Part shown: piece by piece, positions 17,598 to 26,604 of the stretch
How the letters are laid out: each line of letters opens with the position of its first letter
Position numbering within the stretch: the stretch's first letter is position 1
DNA from: Methylobacterium sp. 77
GTDB lineage: Bacteria; Pseudomonadota; Alphaproteobacteria; Rhizobiales; Beijerinckiaceae
Length of the DNA: 64,000 bases
NCBI RefSeq assembly: GCF_000372825.1
Contig: NZ_KB910516.1
Coordinates: 1,086,011 to 1,150,010 of the forward strand
Direction: 5' to 3'
Position numbers and translations under genes: made by a program
The notes under the pieces: model-generated
Seen by the model: only the letters and a program-made list of their open reading frames with translations
What the model was told of the DNA's origin: nothing
Database searches by the model: none

Positions 17598-18219
17598 GCT
17601 TGACGACCTGCATCCGCTTCTCGATCCAAGTCCAGAGCTTGCGCACTTCCGCCGCGGCCTGTCCCTTGGGATTGAATTCGGTGACGCCCTGACCGACGCC
17701 GATCGCATCCTGGTGATCGGTGCGCGCGACGATGTTCACGTCGGGCAGGATACCCAGCACGGCGAGGCCGTCGGCCGCGTCGCGGATACGGTAAGACCGC
17801 GGCGGGGTCTGGTTCAGCACGAAGGCGAACTTCTTCTCCAGCCGGTAGACCGCGGCCAGCGTCGGCTTGAAGGCGCGCAGGTCGGCCGGGGTGGGGCGGC
17901 AGGGGATGATGCAGAGGTCGGCCGCGCGAATGGCGGAAAGGGTGCCGGTGGAATCCACGCCCGGCGTATCGATGAAGACGTAATCGTAGGCCGATTGGCG
18001 GAGCTGGGCCATCACGGCCTCGATCTGCGTCGCATCGATCTGGGCGACCTCGGGACCGTCCACCGTACGGTGATCGAGCCAGTCGCTGATCGTCGCCTGG
18101 CGATCCATCTCCAGGATGCAGACAGACAGGCCGCGTTCCTGCGCCGCGACGGCCAAGGAGATGCACAACGTGCTCTTCCCGCTGCCCCCTTTTTGGGTGA
18201 CGAAGGTGATGGCTTTCAT
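17581..18219 (-). CDS. ParA/MinD-family ATPase (orphan ParA-like)
   Basis: A 212-residue cytoplasmic ATPase with the deviant Walker A KGGSGKST (residues 10-17, signature lysine Lys10), the DxxxQ-like segment LEMDRQATISDW, and FIDTPGVDS as Walker A'/switch. The length matches small ParA proteins that lack an N-terminal HTH, such as those that position plasmids, chemoreceptor clusters or carboxysomes. No parB, rep or chemotaxis gene is nearby, and the only partner is the overlapping RHH gene. The start at ATG 18219 directly precedes the P-loop strand. Cargo unknown. Confidence 0.87.
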   Translation of the reverse strand: MKAITFVTQKGGSGKSTLCISLAVAAQERGLSVCILEMDRQATISDWLDHRTVDGPEVAQIDATQIEAVMAQLRQSAYDYVFIDTPGVDSTGTLSAIRAADLCIIPCRPTPADLRAFKPTLAAVYRLEKKFAFVLNQTPPRSYRIRDAADGLAVLGILPDVNIVARTDHQDAIGVGQGVTEFNPKGQAAAEVRKLWTWIEKRMQVVKHAKAA

Positions 18220-18681
18220 CCTGGCGCCCTTTTCTCGTCCTGAGATGTCATGTCCTGCCGCGCTGGGCGGCTCATCGAGCCACATGCCTCGGTTGATCAC
18301 CTGACGCGCTTGAATTCGCCCCGTGACACCAGGATGCCCTGACCCCGGTGTTTGGCCGATCATGGTTAATCAAGGGTTAAAACCCTGTCCGGGTATCGCC
18401 CGATGCCGTGATCCAAGGATCAGACGCCGTCATCCGCACTCGCGAACTCGCCCGTCCCGGCGGCACCATAAATCAATTTCAAGTTGCTATTCATTCCCGC
18501 ACAGCGTGTCCGCCTCTTCCAAACGGCCAATTTTACCACTAAGATACGGTATTGATCGAGGTTGGATAAACCGGAATTCAACTTCAAGTAATTTTCCAAT
18601 CGCCGAGATCTCGCCCTTTTCCGTCGATCCGCCTTCACACGTCTCGTCGTCAACGACCCGTCCCGGCGGCTCAGGAGATCC
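18220..18681. other. Divergent intergenic region between parA and the PAS gene
   Basis: 462 bases with no credible gene. At 18373-18386 it holds an inverted repeat AGGGTT-AA-AACCCT, preceded by a further GGTTAA at 18364, about 155 bases upstream of the parA start. The stretch from 18470 to 18610 is notably AT-rich for this genome and may contain promoters for the divergent genes. An operator for the RHH protein here is a guess. Confidence 0.4.
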
Positions 18682-19266
18682 ATGCCTCGGCGCACGAGCC
18701 CCCTCCCCGACGATAGCGACGACATACAGGCCGCGCTCGATGCATCGGGCGTCATCGGCGTCTGGACCCATGACGTCTGGACGGACCGGATCGCAGTCTC
18801 CGCCGCCCTCGCGGGGGTGCTCGGCCTCGCCCCGGACGGGGCGTCGACGGGCCTGCCGCTGGAAGCCTTCCTAGCGACGATCCTCGACGAAGATCGGCTT
18901 CGCGTGGAGAACACCCTGCATGCCGCCAGCGAGGGCGGAGGATCGTTCGATATCGCCTTCAGGACGATTCGCGGCGAACGCCGGCTCAGCCTGCGCGGGC
19001 GGATCGACCGGGACGAAACCGGTCAGTGGGTCAGGGGTCTCGGAATCGTCATCGACCACACCGAGGAGAGGGTCGGCCTGAGCCCATCTGGTCGAGACGC
19101 CGAACAGGCGGTGAACCGCATGGCGGAACACGCCATTGCCCTTCATGGTCTCGCCGCCAGCCTTCAGCAGCCGAGGCTTGTCTCGCTTCTCGATACGCTG
19201 ATGCGGGAAATCGGCTTCACCCTTGCCGATCATCTCGGGAGAGGTGAGCGACGGCGCAGCCATTGA
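18682..19266 (+). CDS. PAS-domain protein without output domain
   Basis: A 194-residue soluble protein starting at ATG 18682 after an AGGAG. Residues about 12-125 resemble a PAS_3-type fold (ALDASGVIGVWTHDVWTDRI, LEAFLATILDEDRLRVENTL, FRTIRGERRLSLRGRI, GLGIVIDHTEE). The remaining 70 residues are mainly helical and could mediate dimerisation. No kinase, GGDEF, HTH or methyl-accepting domain is attached, so it is a stand-alone sensor or adaptor of unknown partner. It is divergent from parA and convergent with cobF. Confidence 0.7.
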   Translation: MPRRTSPLPDDSDDIQAALDASGVIGVWTHDVWTDRIAVSAALAGVLGLAPDGASTGLPLEAFLATILDEDRLRVENTLHAASEGGGSFDIAFRTIRGERRLSLRGRIDRDETGQWVRGLGIVIDHTEERVGLSPSGRDAEQAVNRMAEHAIALHGLAASLQQPRLVSLLDTLMREIGFTLADHLGRGERRRSH

Positions 19267-19282
19267 GGATGCGGCGGGCTAC

Positions 19283-20041
19283 CTATTCCGCGCGTTTTCG
19301 CAGGAGGTAGATGTCCATGATCCAGCCGTGGCGTGCCCGCGCCTCTGCACGGACGCGCCGGATCTCGGCGGCGACATCGCCGAGTCGGCCGGAGAGGATG
19401 ATTTCGTCGTCGCTCCCGAGATAGGCGCCCCAATAGATCGTCAGGTCCGGATCGAGATGGGCGAAGGTCGGATCGCCATCGAGCATCACCACGGTGGTGT
19501 CGGCATCCGCGGAGAGGCCTCCGGCGATCTGGCGCCCGGTGGTGATCTGCACCGGCGCGCCGATGCGGTTGAGGGCGATGCGGTGGCTCGCCGCGAGCGC
19601 CTGGACGCTGGTGATGCCGGGGATCACCCGATAGTCGAAGACGAGGCGGCCTCGTGCCACGATCCGGTCGATGATGCGCAGGGTGCTGTCGTAGAGCGAC
19701 GGGTCGCCCCAGACCAGGAAGGCACCGCACCCGTCCTCACCCAATTCGCGCGTGATCATCGCCTCGTAGAGGGCGGCACGGGCGCTGTGCCAATCCTCGA
19801 CGGCAACGCCGTAATCGGCAGGGTTGCGGTCGCGTGCCGGGTCCTGGGCCTCGACGATGCGGTAGGGCCGCCCTTCGATGTAGCGCTCGCAGATATCGCG
19901 GCGCAGATCGATGAGGTCGGCTTTCTCTCCTCCCTTGTCGAGGACGAAGATCACATCCACCGTGTTCAAGGCGCGGATCGCCTGGATCGTGACGTGCTCC
20001 GGATTTCCGGTGCCGATGCCGATCACGAGGATCTGTCTCAC
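19283..20041 (-). CDS. cobF: Precorrin-6A synthase (deacetylating)
   Basis: Aerobic cobalamin-pathway enzyme: CobF methylates precorrin-5 at C-1 with SAM and releases acetate. It has 252 residues. The tetrapyrrole methylase fold is clear: ILVIGIGTGNPEHVTIQAIRAL at the start, FLVWGDPSLYDSTLRI (SAM-binding GDP loop) and VIPGITSVQALAASH. The start is GTG at 20041. No other cob gene lies in the window, so the rest of the pathway is elsewhere. It is divergent from the metal-efflux island. Confidence 0.92.
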   Translation of the reverse strand: MRQILVIGIGTGNPEHVTIQAIRALNTVDVIFVLDKGGEKADLIDLRRDICERYIEGRPYRIVEAQDPARDRNPADYGVAVEDWHSARAALYEAMITRELGEDGCGAFLVWGDPSLYDSTLRIIDRIVARGRLVFDYRVIPGITSVQALAASHRIALNRIGAPVQITTGRQIAGGLSADADTTVVMLDGDPTFAHLDPDLTIYWGAYLGSDDEIILSGRLGDVAAEIRRVRAEARARHGWIMDIYLLRKRAE

Positions 20042-20121
20042 GTGTGAAGCCTCCCGACATGCGATCGCCCTGCGATCGGCTCTGTCGCGGGCGCATGCCC
20101 TATGCTAGGCTCGGCGTCGAC

Positions 20122-20571
20122 ATGAAACTTGACCGGCCCAATCTGGACCGGGGCCTCGCGCTCTGGCTGATGGCGGTGATCGTCACGATCGCCGGCTTCT
20201 GCATGTCGTCGCCCGCGAGTGCCCATACCGGCCACGGCCACGATGGCGGCGCTCATGTCGAGCGGGTCCAGCCTCCGATCGCTCACGATGCGAAAGCGGT
20301 CCTGGCGGCAATAGCCGAGATCGGCATGCCCGCCGTGGTATCGGATGTAGCGGTGTCCGTCCTACGGGCCGAACCCCATTTCGGCTGCACCGGTCCCTGC
20401 TGCACCGGCGGCTGCGGAGCCGCCTGCTGCTGCGCCATCGGCTTGGCACCGGCCGATGGGGATGTCGCCTCCGCTCCCGGCCTGACCGACCCTGTTCCCA
20501 CGGGCGCTGTCGCTGCCCGGACGGATGTCGCCCCGGATTCCCTGTCCGAACCGCCGAGATCCTTCGCCTGA
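20122..20571 (+). CDS. Cys/His-rich exported protein, putative metal binder
   Basis: A 149-residue protein starting at ATG 20122. It has a signal peptide (LALWLMAVIVTIAGFCMSSPASA), followed directly by HTGHGHDGGAH. A cluster of seven cysteines lies between residues 89 and 104 (CTGPCCTGGCGAACCC). The rest is low-complexity Ala/Asp/Pro. I recognise no named family. Position, export and ligand-rich motifs suggest metal binding for the efflux genes at 20658 and 22359. An ATG at 20044 would extend the N terminus by 26 residues and spoil the signal peptide. Confidence 0.65.
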   Translation: MKLDRPNLDRGLALWLMAVIVTIAGFCMSSPASAHTGHGHDGGAHVERVQPPIAHDAKAVLAAIAEIGMPAVVSDVAVSVLRAEPHFGCTGPCCTGGCGAACCCAIGLAPADGDVASAPGLTDPVPTGAVAARTDVAPDSLSEPPRSFA

Positions 20572-20657
20572 TGTAACGACGGCCTTCCCGCCCGGCTGCC
20601 TGCCGGCCTCGCGTGGAAAGCCGTTTCCAGCTTCAGCGGCGTTAAGGTTCTCGCATC

Positions 20658-22346
20658 ATGTCCTTCGTTTTTCCGGTCGCCCTGCGCGTCGTCGCAGCGT
20701 GCGCCATCGCATGGGCAGGCCTGTCCGGACCGGTCCTCTCCCATGAGGGGCATTCCCACGGCGACGAGGCCCCTCTCCTGCCCGTCACGGCAGCGGCACC
20801 GCGGGCGGAAGCCCGATCGGAGCGCTACGAGCTCGTCACCACGGTGCAGGGCAACGACCTCGTCTTCTACCTCGACGCGTTCGAGACCAACGCGCCGGTC
20901 ACCGACGCCATCCTCGCCCTCTCGACGCCGAACGGGCGCAGAACGGCCGAGATTCAAACCGATGGCACCTACCGGCTCTCGGCGCCCTGGCTCGAGGAAA
21001 CCGACCATCACGATCTCATCGTCGCGGTGACGGTGGAGGGCAGCACCGACATCCTCTCCCTCGATCTCGACCGTCCGCTCGCCAAAAGCCCGGCGGCCAA
21101 GCCCGAGATCTCAGCCACGGCCTCCTGGGCCGACCGTCTGAAGCACCAGCCGCCCTCCGTCACCGCAGCCGGCGGCTTCCTCCTCGGCCTCGGCGCCGTC
21201 GTCCTGTTCCGGCGCCGCCGCACGATCCCCATCGTCGTCGTCCTTGCCGTCACGGCGACGATCGTGCTGGGCAGCGCCGCACTCGCGCATGAGGGCCACG
21301 ATTCCGCGCCGGCGGAGGGCGGGATGATGGCGGCCCCGGCCGCGGGCAGCACCGACCGGGCCAAGCGTCTCACGGACGGATCGATCTTCGTGCCGAAATC
21401 CCTGCAGCGGCTCCTCATCCTGCGCACCGCCATGACGGCGACGGAAACCGTCGCCCGCACCGTGGCCCTGCCCGGCCGGGTCATCGCCGATCCCAATGCC
21501 AGCGGCGTGGTGCAATCCTCCGTCGGCGGCCGTCTGGCCCCTCCGGAGAGGGGTTTCCCACGCCTCGGAACCCGGGTGAAACGCGGTGAGATCCTGGCCA
21601 CCGTCACGCCTCCGGTCCAGGCGGTGGACGTCTCGGACATGCGCCAGCGCCAGGGCGAACTCGACCAGCAGATCGCGATCCTCGATCGGCGCGTGACCCG
21701 GTTCGAGCGGCTGGCGGGGACGGGGGCCGTGGCCCAGACCCAGCTCGACGATGCCCGCTCCGAGCGAGACGGGCTCAAGGACCGCCGTGCGGCCCTCGAC
21801 GCCGTGCGTGGATCGCCCGAGGCGCTGGTCGCGCCCGTGGATGGGGTCATCGCCGAGGCCAGCGCCACCGCAGGCGCCATGGCGGCCCCCGGCACTATCG
21901 TCTTCCGCATCGTCGATCCGGCGAAGCTCTGGGTCGAGGCCTTGAGCTTCGAGGCGCTGGCGCCCGAAGGCGCGGCGACCGCCCGCCTCGGAGACGGGCG
22001 CACCCTGGCGCTGACCTATCGCGGGGCCGGCCTCGCCGACCGCAATCAGGCCGTGCCGGTGCAGTTCGCGGTGACCGGTGACCCGGCCGGCTTGCGGCTC
22101 GGGCAGTTCCTCACCGTCCACGCTGCACTGACGGGGGAGCGGTCCGGTCTCGCGGTGCCGCGCTCCGGCGTCCTGCGCGCCGAGGGCGGCAGCGTCGTCT
22201 ACGAGCATGTCGGTGCGGAGCGCTTCGTGGCGCGCGCCGTCCGCACGGATTCCCTCGATGCCGACCGGACGCTCATCGCCGACGGTCTGGAGCCGGGACG
22301 TCGCGTCGTCGTCCAGGGCGCCGAACTCCTCGACCAGATCCGCTGA
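20658..22346 (+). CDS. CusB-like RND adaptor with extra N-terminal domain and two membrane segments
   Basis: A 562-residue protein. Residues 1-28 are a signal peptide ending before SHEGHSHGD (His-rich). Residues about 50-140 form a beta-rich periplasmic domain. There are then two hydrophobic segments (about 168-184 and 190-210) separated by RRRR, and a second His motif HEGHD at 211-215. From about residue 240 it is a typical CusB/HlyD adaptor: PGRVIADPNASGVVQSSVGG lipoyl half, alpha-hairpin (QRQGELDQQIAILDRRVTRF), second lipoyl half LVAPVDGVIAEASATAGAM, and barrel and proximal domains. It looks like a fusion of a small membrane metal-binding protein to an adaptor. The pump gene starts 12 bases later. 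Confidence 0.87.
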   Translation: MSFVFPVALRVVAACAIAWAGLSGPVLSHEGHSHGDEAPLLPVTAAAPRAEARSERYELVTTVQGNDLVFYLDAFETNAPVTDAILALSTPNGRRTAEIQTDGTYRLSAPWLEETDHHDLIVAVTVEGSTDILSLDLDRPLAKSPAAKPEISATASWADRLKHQPPSVTAAGGFLLGLGAVVLFRRRRTIPIVVVLAVTATIVLGSAALAHEGHDSAPAEGGMMAAPAAGSTDRAKRLTDGSIFVPKSLQRLLILRTAMTATETVARTVALPGRVIADPNASGVVQSSVGGRLAPPERGFPRLGTRVKRGEILATVTPPVQAVDVSDMRQRQGELDQQIAILDRRVTRFERLAGTGAVAQTQLDDARSERDGLKDRRAALDAVRGSPEALVAPVDGVIAEASATAGAMAAPGTIVFRIVDPAKLWVEALSFEALAPEGAATARLGDGRTLALTYRGAGLADRNQAVPVQFAVTGDPAGLRLGQFLTVHAALTGERSGLAVPRSGVLRAEGGSVVYEHVGAERFVARAVRTDSLDADRTLIADGLEPGRRVVVQGAELLDQIR

Positions 22347-22358
22347 GGAGAAAGCCCC

Positions 22359-25300
22359 ATGTTCGGCCTCATCGTCGCGCAGTCGCTGCGCAACCGCCTG
22401 CTCGTGCTGGCCCTCGCCTTCGCCCTGGTCCTCACCGGCGCTCTTTCCCTCGCGCGCCTGCCCGTCGACGTCCTTCCCGATCTCAACCGGCCCACCGTCA
22501 CCATCCTGACCGAGGCCGAAGGGCTCGCTCCCTCTGAAGTCGAGCAGCGGGTGACCTACCCGATCGAGACCCGCATGAACGGCCTTCCCGGCGTCAGCCG
22601 GGTCCGCTCGGTCTCCGGTATCGGCCTCTCCATCGTCACCGTGGAGTTCGATTGGGACACCGACCTGTTCCGCGACCGGCAATTCGTGAATGAGCGGCTG
22701 GCGCTCGCGCGCTCGGAACTGCCGCCGAACGTGATCCCGCAGATGGGGCCGGTCTCCTCGATCATGGGCGGCATCCTGCTCGTGGCGGTGACGTCGAAAT
22801 CGGCGACGCCGATGCAGATGCGCGAGACCGCCGATTTCACCTTGCGCCCGCGCCTGCTCTCGATCCCTGGCGTAGCGCAGGTGATCCCCATCGGCGGCGA
22901 GGTGCGCCAGTTCCGGGTCGCGCCGAACCCCAGCGCCATGCGAGCGCTCGGCGTCACCGATGAGGCCCTCGCCCGCGCGCTTCAGAATTACGGCGGCAAT
23001 GCCGGCGGCGGTTATTCCGAAGCCGGAGGTCGCGAGGTCCTGATCCGGGCGCTCGGCCGTACCACCGATCTCGACGACCTGCGCAATCTCGTCGTCACGA
23101 CGCCGGGCGGGCCGATCTACCTGCGGCAGGTCGCCGATATCGGCTTCGGAGCTCGCCCGAAGCGCGGCGACGGCGGCTTCATGGGCAATCCCGCCGTGGT
23201 GATTTCCATCGAGAAGCAGCCGGGCATCGACACCGTGCGCCTGACCCGCGAGGTCGAGGCCGCGCTCAAGGAGATCGGCCCCTCCCTGCCCCACGGCATC
23301 GAGGCTGGTAGCGTCCTGTTCCGGCAGGCGGATTTCATCGAGACGTCGCTTCGCAACGTCGTCACGGTGCTGATCGAGGCCGTGGCCGTGGTGGCGGTGG
23401 TGCTGTTCGTCTTCCTGATGAATGTCAGGACCACCCTGATCTCCCTCGCCGCCATTCCCGTCTCGATTCTCGCCACCGCCACGGTGTTCTCGCTGCTCGG
23501 CCTCTCCATCAACACGATGACGCTCGGCGGCCTCGCCATCGCCATCGGCGAGTTGGTGGACGACGCCGTGGTCGACGTGGAGAACATCCTGCGGCGCCTG
23601 CGCGACAACAGGGCCGACGGTTCGCCGCGCACCTCCTTCGCGGTCATCGTCGATGCCTCGAACGAAGTGCGCTCCGGCATCGTCTACGCCACCATCATCA
23701 TCTGCCTCGTCTTCGTGCCGCTCTTCGCCCTTTCGGGCATCGAGGGCCGGCTCTTCGCGCCCCTGGGCCAAGCCTACATCATCGCCATCCTGTCGAGTCT
23801 CGTCGTCTCGCTGACCCTGACGCCCGCCCTCTCCTCGTGGCTGCTTCCCGGCCTCAAGAGCCTCGATCATCCCGAGAGCCGGCTGATCCGCAGCCTCAAG
23901 CGAGCCAACGGCCGTCTCGTCGAGACGGCCTTCGCCCATCAGCGCCTCGCCATGGCCTGTGCGATCCTCGCGGTCGCCGCCGCCGGCTACGGCGCGGGGC
24001 TGTTGCCACGCGCCTTCCTGCCGACCTTCAACGAGGGCTCGTTCACGGTCACCACCACCTTCACGCCCGGCATCTCGCTCGCCGAATCCGCCCGCGTCGG
24101 CGCCATCGCCGAGCGCCTGCTGATGGACATCCCGGAGGTCGACAAGGTCGGGCGCCGCACGGGGCGCGCCGAACTCGACGAGCATGCCGAGGGGGTCCAT
24201 TCCACCGACCTCGAAATCCGCCTGAAGCCCGGCGGGCGCGAGCGTGACGCCATCGTCGCCGATATCAGGGGACGGCTCGCCGTTCTGCCGGTCACGGTGA
24301 ATGTCGGCCAGCCGATCTCGCACCGGCTCGACCACATGCTCTCCGGCGTTCGGGCCGAGATCGCCCTCAAACTGTTCGGCGAGGATCTCGACGCGCTGCG
24401 CCGCACCGCCGAATCCCTGCGCGAAACCCTGTCCGCCATTCCGGGCGTCGCCGACCTTCAGGTCGAGCGGCAGGTGCGCGTTCCCCAGATCGAGGTGCGC
24501 GTCGACCCGGCCAAGGCCGCCCTCTACGGCATCTCGCCGGCGACGGTGGTGGATACGGTGGGGCAGCTCGCCAATGGCCGCGTGGTCTCGACCCTGGTGG
24601 ACGGCCTGCGCCGCTTCGACGTGGTCCTACGGCTGCCCGAGAGCGGCCGCTCCATGGCCGCCCTGCGCGAGCTCCTCATCGAGACGCCGTCGGGCTGGGT
24701 GCCCGCCCACGCCCTCGCCGATATCGCCGAGCGCGACGGCCCCAACCAGATCCTGCGCGAGAACGGCCGCCGCCGCATCGTGGTCCAGGCCAACACCGAG
24801 CCGGGCTCGGACGGGTCGAAGGTCGCCGCCGATATCGAGCGAGCCCTGGCGCGGACGACGTTGCCGGAGGGGATCAGTGCGCGCCTCGAAGGCGCGTTCG
24901 AGGCACAAGGGGAGGCCACCCGCCGGATCGGCCTCCTCGGCCTCGTCTCCTTCGCGCTGGTCTTCGCGCTCCTGGCGAGCCGCTACCGCTCGGGCGTGCT
25001 GGCCCTCATCGTCATGGGCAACGTGCCGCTCGCCCTGATCGGCAGCGTCGTCGCCCTCACCATCGCCGGCCTGCCGCTCTCGGTGGCCTCGATGATCGGC
25101 TTCGTGACGCTCACCGGCATCGTCGCCCGCAACGGCATCCTGAAGATCAGCCACGTCCTGAATCTCGGCCTCAACGAGGGGCTACCCTTCGGCCCCGCCC
25201 TGGTCCTGCGCGCGAGCAACGAGCGCCTCGTGCCCGTGCTGATGACGGCACTCGCCGCCGGCATCGCCCTGGTGCCGCTCCTCGTGGACGGGACGGCCCC

Positions 25301-25496
25301 GGGCAAGGAGATCCTGCACCCGGTCGCGGTGACGATCTTCGGAGGACTCATCAGTGCGACGCTGCTCGACGCGGTACTGACGCCGGTCCTGATGCTGCGC
25401 TTCGGCGGCCCCGCCTTCGGACGCCTGCGCGAAGCGCCCGACGATGAGGCCCCCGCCCCGGCCGGAGCCACGCCCTCCCCGCCCGCAACCTTCTGA
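22359..25496 (+). CDS. CusA/CzcA-type heavy-metal RND efflux pump
   Basis: A 1045-residue inner-membrane pump, full length, with GGAGAAAG as ribosome binding site upstream of ATG 22359. The RND layout is complete: TM1 ([20 protein letters not shown]), two large periplasmic loops, and TM bundles at about residues 330-500 and 860-1020. TM4 contains [15 protein letters not shown], again the AIG-x3-DDA-x3-VEN form of the HME family. With the His-rich adaptor upstream, the Cys/His-rich secreted protein and the DUF305 protein downstream, export of a soft metal such as copper or silver is plausible but unproven. No outer-membrane channel gene is present. Confidence 0.9.
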   Translation: MFGLIVAQSLRNRLLVLALAFALVLTGALSLARLPVDVLPDLNRPTVTILTEAEGLAPSEVEQRVTYPIETRMNGLPGVSRVRSVSGIGLSIVTVEFDWDTDLFRDRQFVNERLALARSELPPNVIPQMGPVSSIMGGILLVAVTSKSATPMQMRETADFTLRPRLLSIPGVAQVIPIGGEVRQFRVAPNPSAMRALGVTDEALARALQNYGGNAGGGYSEAGGREVLIRALGRTTDLDDLRNLVVTTPGGPIYLRQVADIGFGARPKRGDGGFMGNPAVVISIEKQPGIDTVRLTREVEAALKEIGPSLPHGIEAGSVLFRQADFIETSLRNVVTVLIEAVAVVAVVLFVFLMNVRTTLISLAAIPVSILATATVFSLLGLSINTMTLGGLAIAIGELVDDAVVDVENILRRLRDNRADGSPRTSFAVIVDASNEVRSGIVYATIIICLVFVPLFALSGIEGRLFAPLGQAYIIAILSSLVVSLTLTPALSSWLLPGLKSLDHPESRLIRSLKRANGRLVETAFAHQRLAMACAILAVAAAGYGAGLLPRAFLPTFNEGSFTVTTTFTPGISLAESARVGAIAERLLMDIPEVDKVGRRTGRAELDEHAEGVHSTDLEIRLKPGGRERDAIVADIRGRLAVLPVTVNVGQPISHRLDHMLSGVRAEIALKLFGEDLDALRRTAESLRETLSAIPGVADLQVERQVRVPQIEVRVDPAKAALYGISPATVVDTVGQLANGRVVSTLVDGLRRFDVVLRLPESGRSMAALRELLIETPSGWVPAHALADIAERDGPNQILRENGRRRIVVQANTEPGSDGSKVAADIERALARTTLPEGISARLEGAFEAQGEATRRIGLLGLVSFALVFALLASRYRSGVLALIVMGNVPLALIGSVVALTIAGLPLSVASMIGFVTLTGIVARNGILKISHVLNLGLNEGLPFGPALVLRASNERLVPVLMTALAAGIALVPLLVDGTAPGKEILHPVAVTIFGGLISATLLDAVLTPVLMLRFGGPAFGRLREAPDDEAPAPAGATPSPPATF

Positions 25497-25511
25497 CGAC
25501 AGGAAACTCCC

Positions 25512-25937
25512 ATGACACCGATGAAACTCGCCGCCATCCTGGCTTTGAGCCTCTCCAATCCGCTCCTCAACCTCCCCGCGATCGGTGCCGAACACCGCCA
25601 CGAGGACGGCACCACCCATACCGACAGCCATGACCACGCCCCCCGCACTCCCGCGAAGGGCAAGGCCGCCGACACGCCTGCGACGCGCGCCTTCAAAGAG
25701 GCGAGCATGCGCATGCACGGCGACATGGACATCCGCTATTCCGGAGATGTCGACCGCGATTTCGCCGCCGGCATGATCCCGCATCACAAGGGTGCCCTGG
25801 CGATGGCGAAGATCGCGCTCCAGCATTCGAAGGATCCCGAAGTCCGCACCTTGGCGGAAGCCATCGTCAAGGCGCAGGAGAGCGAGATCGCGCAGATGGA
25901 AGCCATCCTGAAGCGCACCGATCCTGCGAAGAAGTGA
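25512..25937 (+). CDS. DUF305 (CopM-like) periplasmic protein
   Basis: A 141-residue exported protein with an N-terminal hydrophobic segment and AGGAAA upstream. A His/Asp-rich stretch ([16 protein letters not shown]) follows, then the DUF305 core: [21 protein letters not shown] with the HH motif, and [14 protein letters not shown]305 proteins such as cyanobacterial CopM bind copper or silver in the periplasm. It lies 15 bases after the pump gene and is probably the last gene of the metal-efflux operon. Confidence 0.88.
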   Translation: MTPMKLAAILALSLSNPLLNLPAIGAEHRHEDGTTHTDSHDHAPRTPAKGKAADTPATRAFKEASMRMHGDMDIRYSGDVDRDFAAGMIPHHKGALAMAKIALQHSKDPEVRTLAEAIVKAQESEIAQMEAILKRTDPAKK

Positions 25938-26085
25938 GGTCTCCGCCCCTCGCCTGAACAGGCCCCATCGCCGGCGGGTCTCCGGCAGGTCACTTGGCCG
26001 CACGCCCCCTGGTCCCCCCTGCGAGCAGAGCTATCTGGAACGCCTCCAGACTGATCACTCAGTGCCGGCAGGAGGCGACTCGAGG

Positions 26086-26604
26086 ATGAGCATTCCTATC
26101 ACTCTGACCGTCAACGGCATCGCCCGCAGCCTCGTCATCGAAGATGCGCGGGTGACCCTGCTCGATCTTTTGCGGGAGCGGCTCGACCTCACCGGCTCGA
26201 AGAAGGGCTGCGACCGAGGGCAATGCGGTGCCTGCACCATCCTCCTCGATGGAATGCGGGTGAATTCCTGCCTCGCTCTGGCGGTGAGCCATGACGGTTG
26301 CTCGATCACCACGATCGAAGGTCTGGCCGGGCCCGATGGGTTGCACCCGGTCCAGGCGGCCTTCCTCACCCATGACGGGTTCCAGTGCGGCTTCTGCACG
26401 CCGGGGCAGGTCATGAGCGCGGTGGGCCTGATCCAGGAGGGTCACGCGGGTGACGATCCCGAGCGCATACGCGAAGGCATGAGCGGCAACTTGTGTCGAT
26501 GCGGCGCCTATGCCGGCATCACCGAGGCGGTGCTTGCAGCCCACGGGGTCATGACCGGCCCGGACGTTCTGCCCGGCGGCTACGTTCAGGAGGATGCGGC
26601 GTGA
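26086..26604 (+). CDS. paoA: Aldehyde oxidoreductase, [2Fe-2S] subunit (PaoA-like)
   Basis: A 172-residue electron-transfer subunit of a xanthine-oxidase-family molybdoenzyme. The first cluster is plant-ferredoxin type (Cys42, Cys47, Cys50, Cys62 in CDRGQCGAC ... SC). The second is the alpha-helical [2Fe-2S] cluster (CGFC at 101-104 and CRC at 137-139). E. coli PaoA carries a Tat signal; none is seen here from ATG 26086, nor from an ATG at 26062, so this complex is probably cytoplasmic. The stop overlaps the GTG start of the FAD subunit gene. Confidence 0.88.
   Translation: MSIPITLTVNGIARSLVIEDARVTLLDLLRERLDLTGSKKGCDRGQCGACTILLDGMRVNSCLALAVSHDGCSITTIEGLAGPDGLHPVQAAFLTHDGFQCGFCTPGQVMSAVGLIQEGHAGDDPERIREGMSGNLCRCGAYAGITEAVLAAHGVMTGPDVLPGGYVQEDAA

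Noticed and set aside
17292..18219. Toxin-antitoxin module
   Set aside because: The partner of the RHH protein is a ParA ATPase with intact P-loop, not a toxin fold.
21111..24335. 1074-codon minus-strand open frame opposite the CusB/CusA-like genes
   Set aside because: It is rich in Arg, Gly, Asp and His with no domain, and it lies fully antisense to two well-supported efflux genes. Such frames arise from codon bias in GC-rich DNA.
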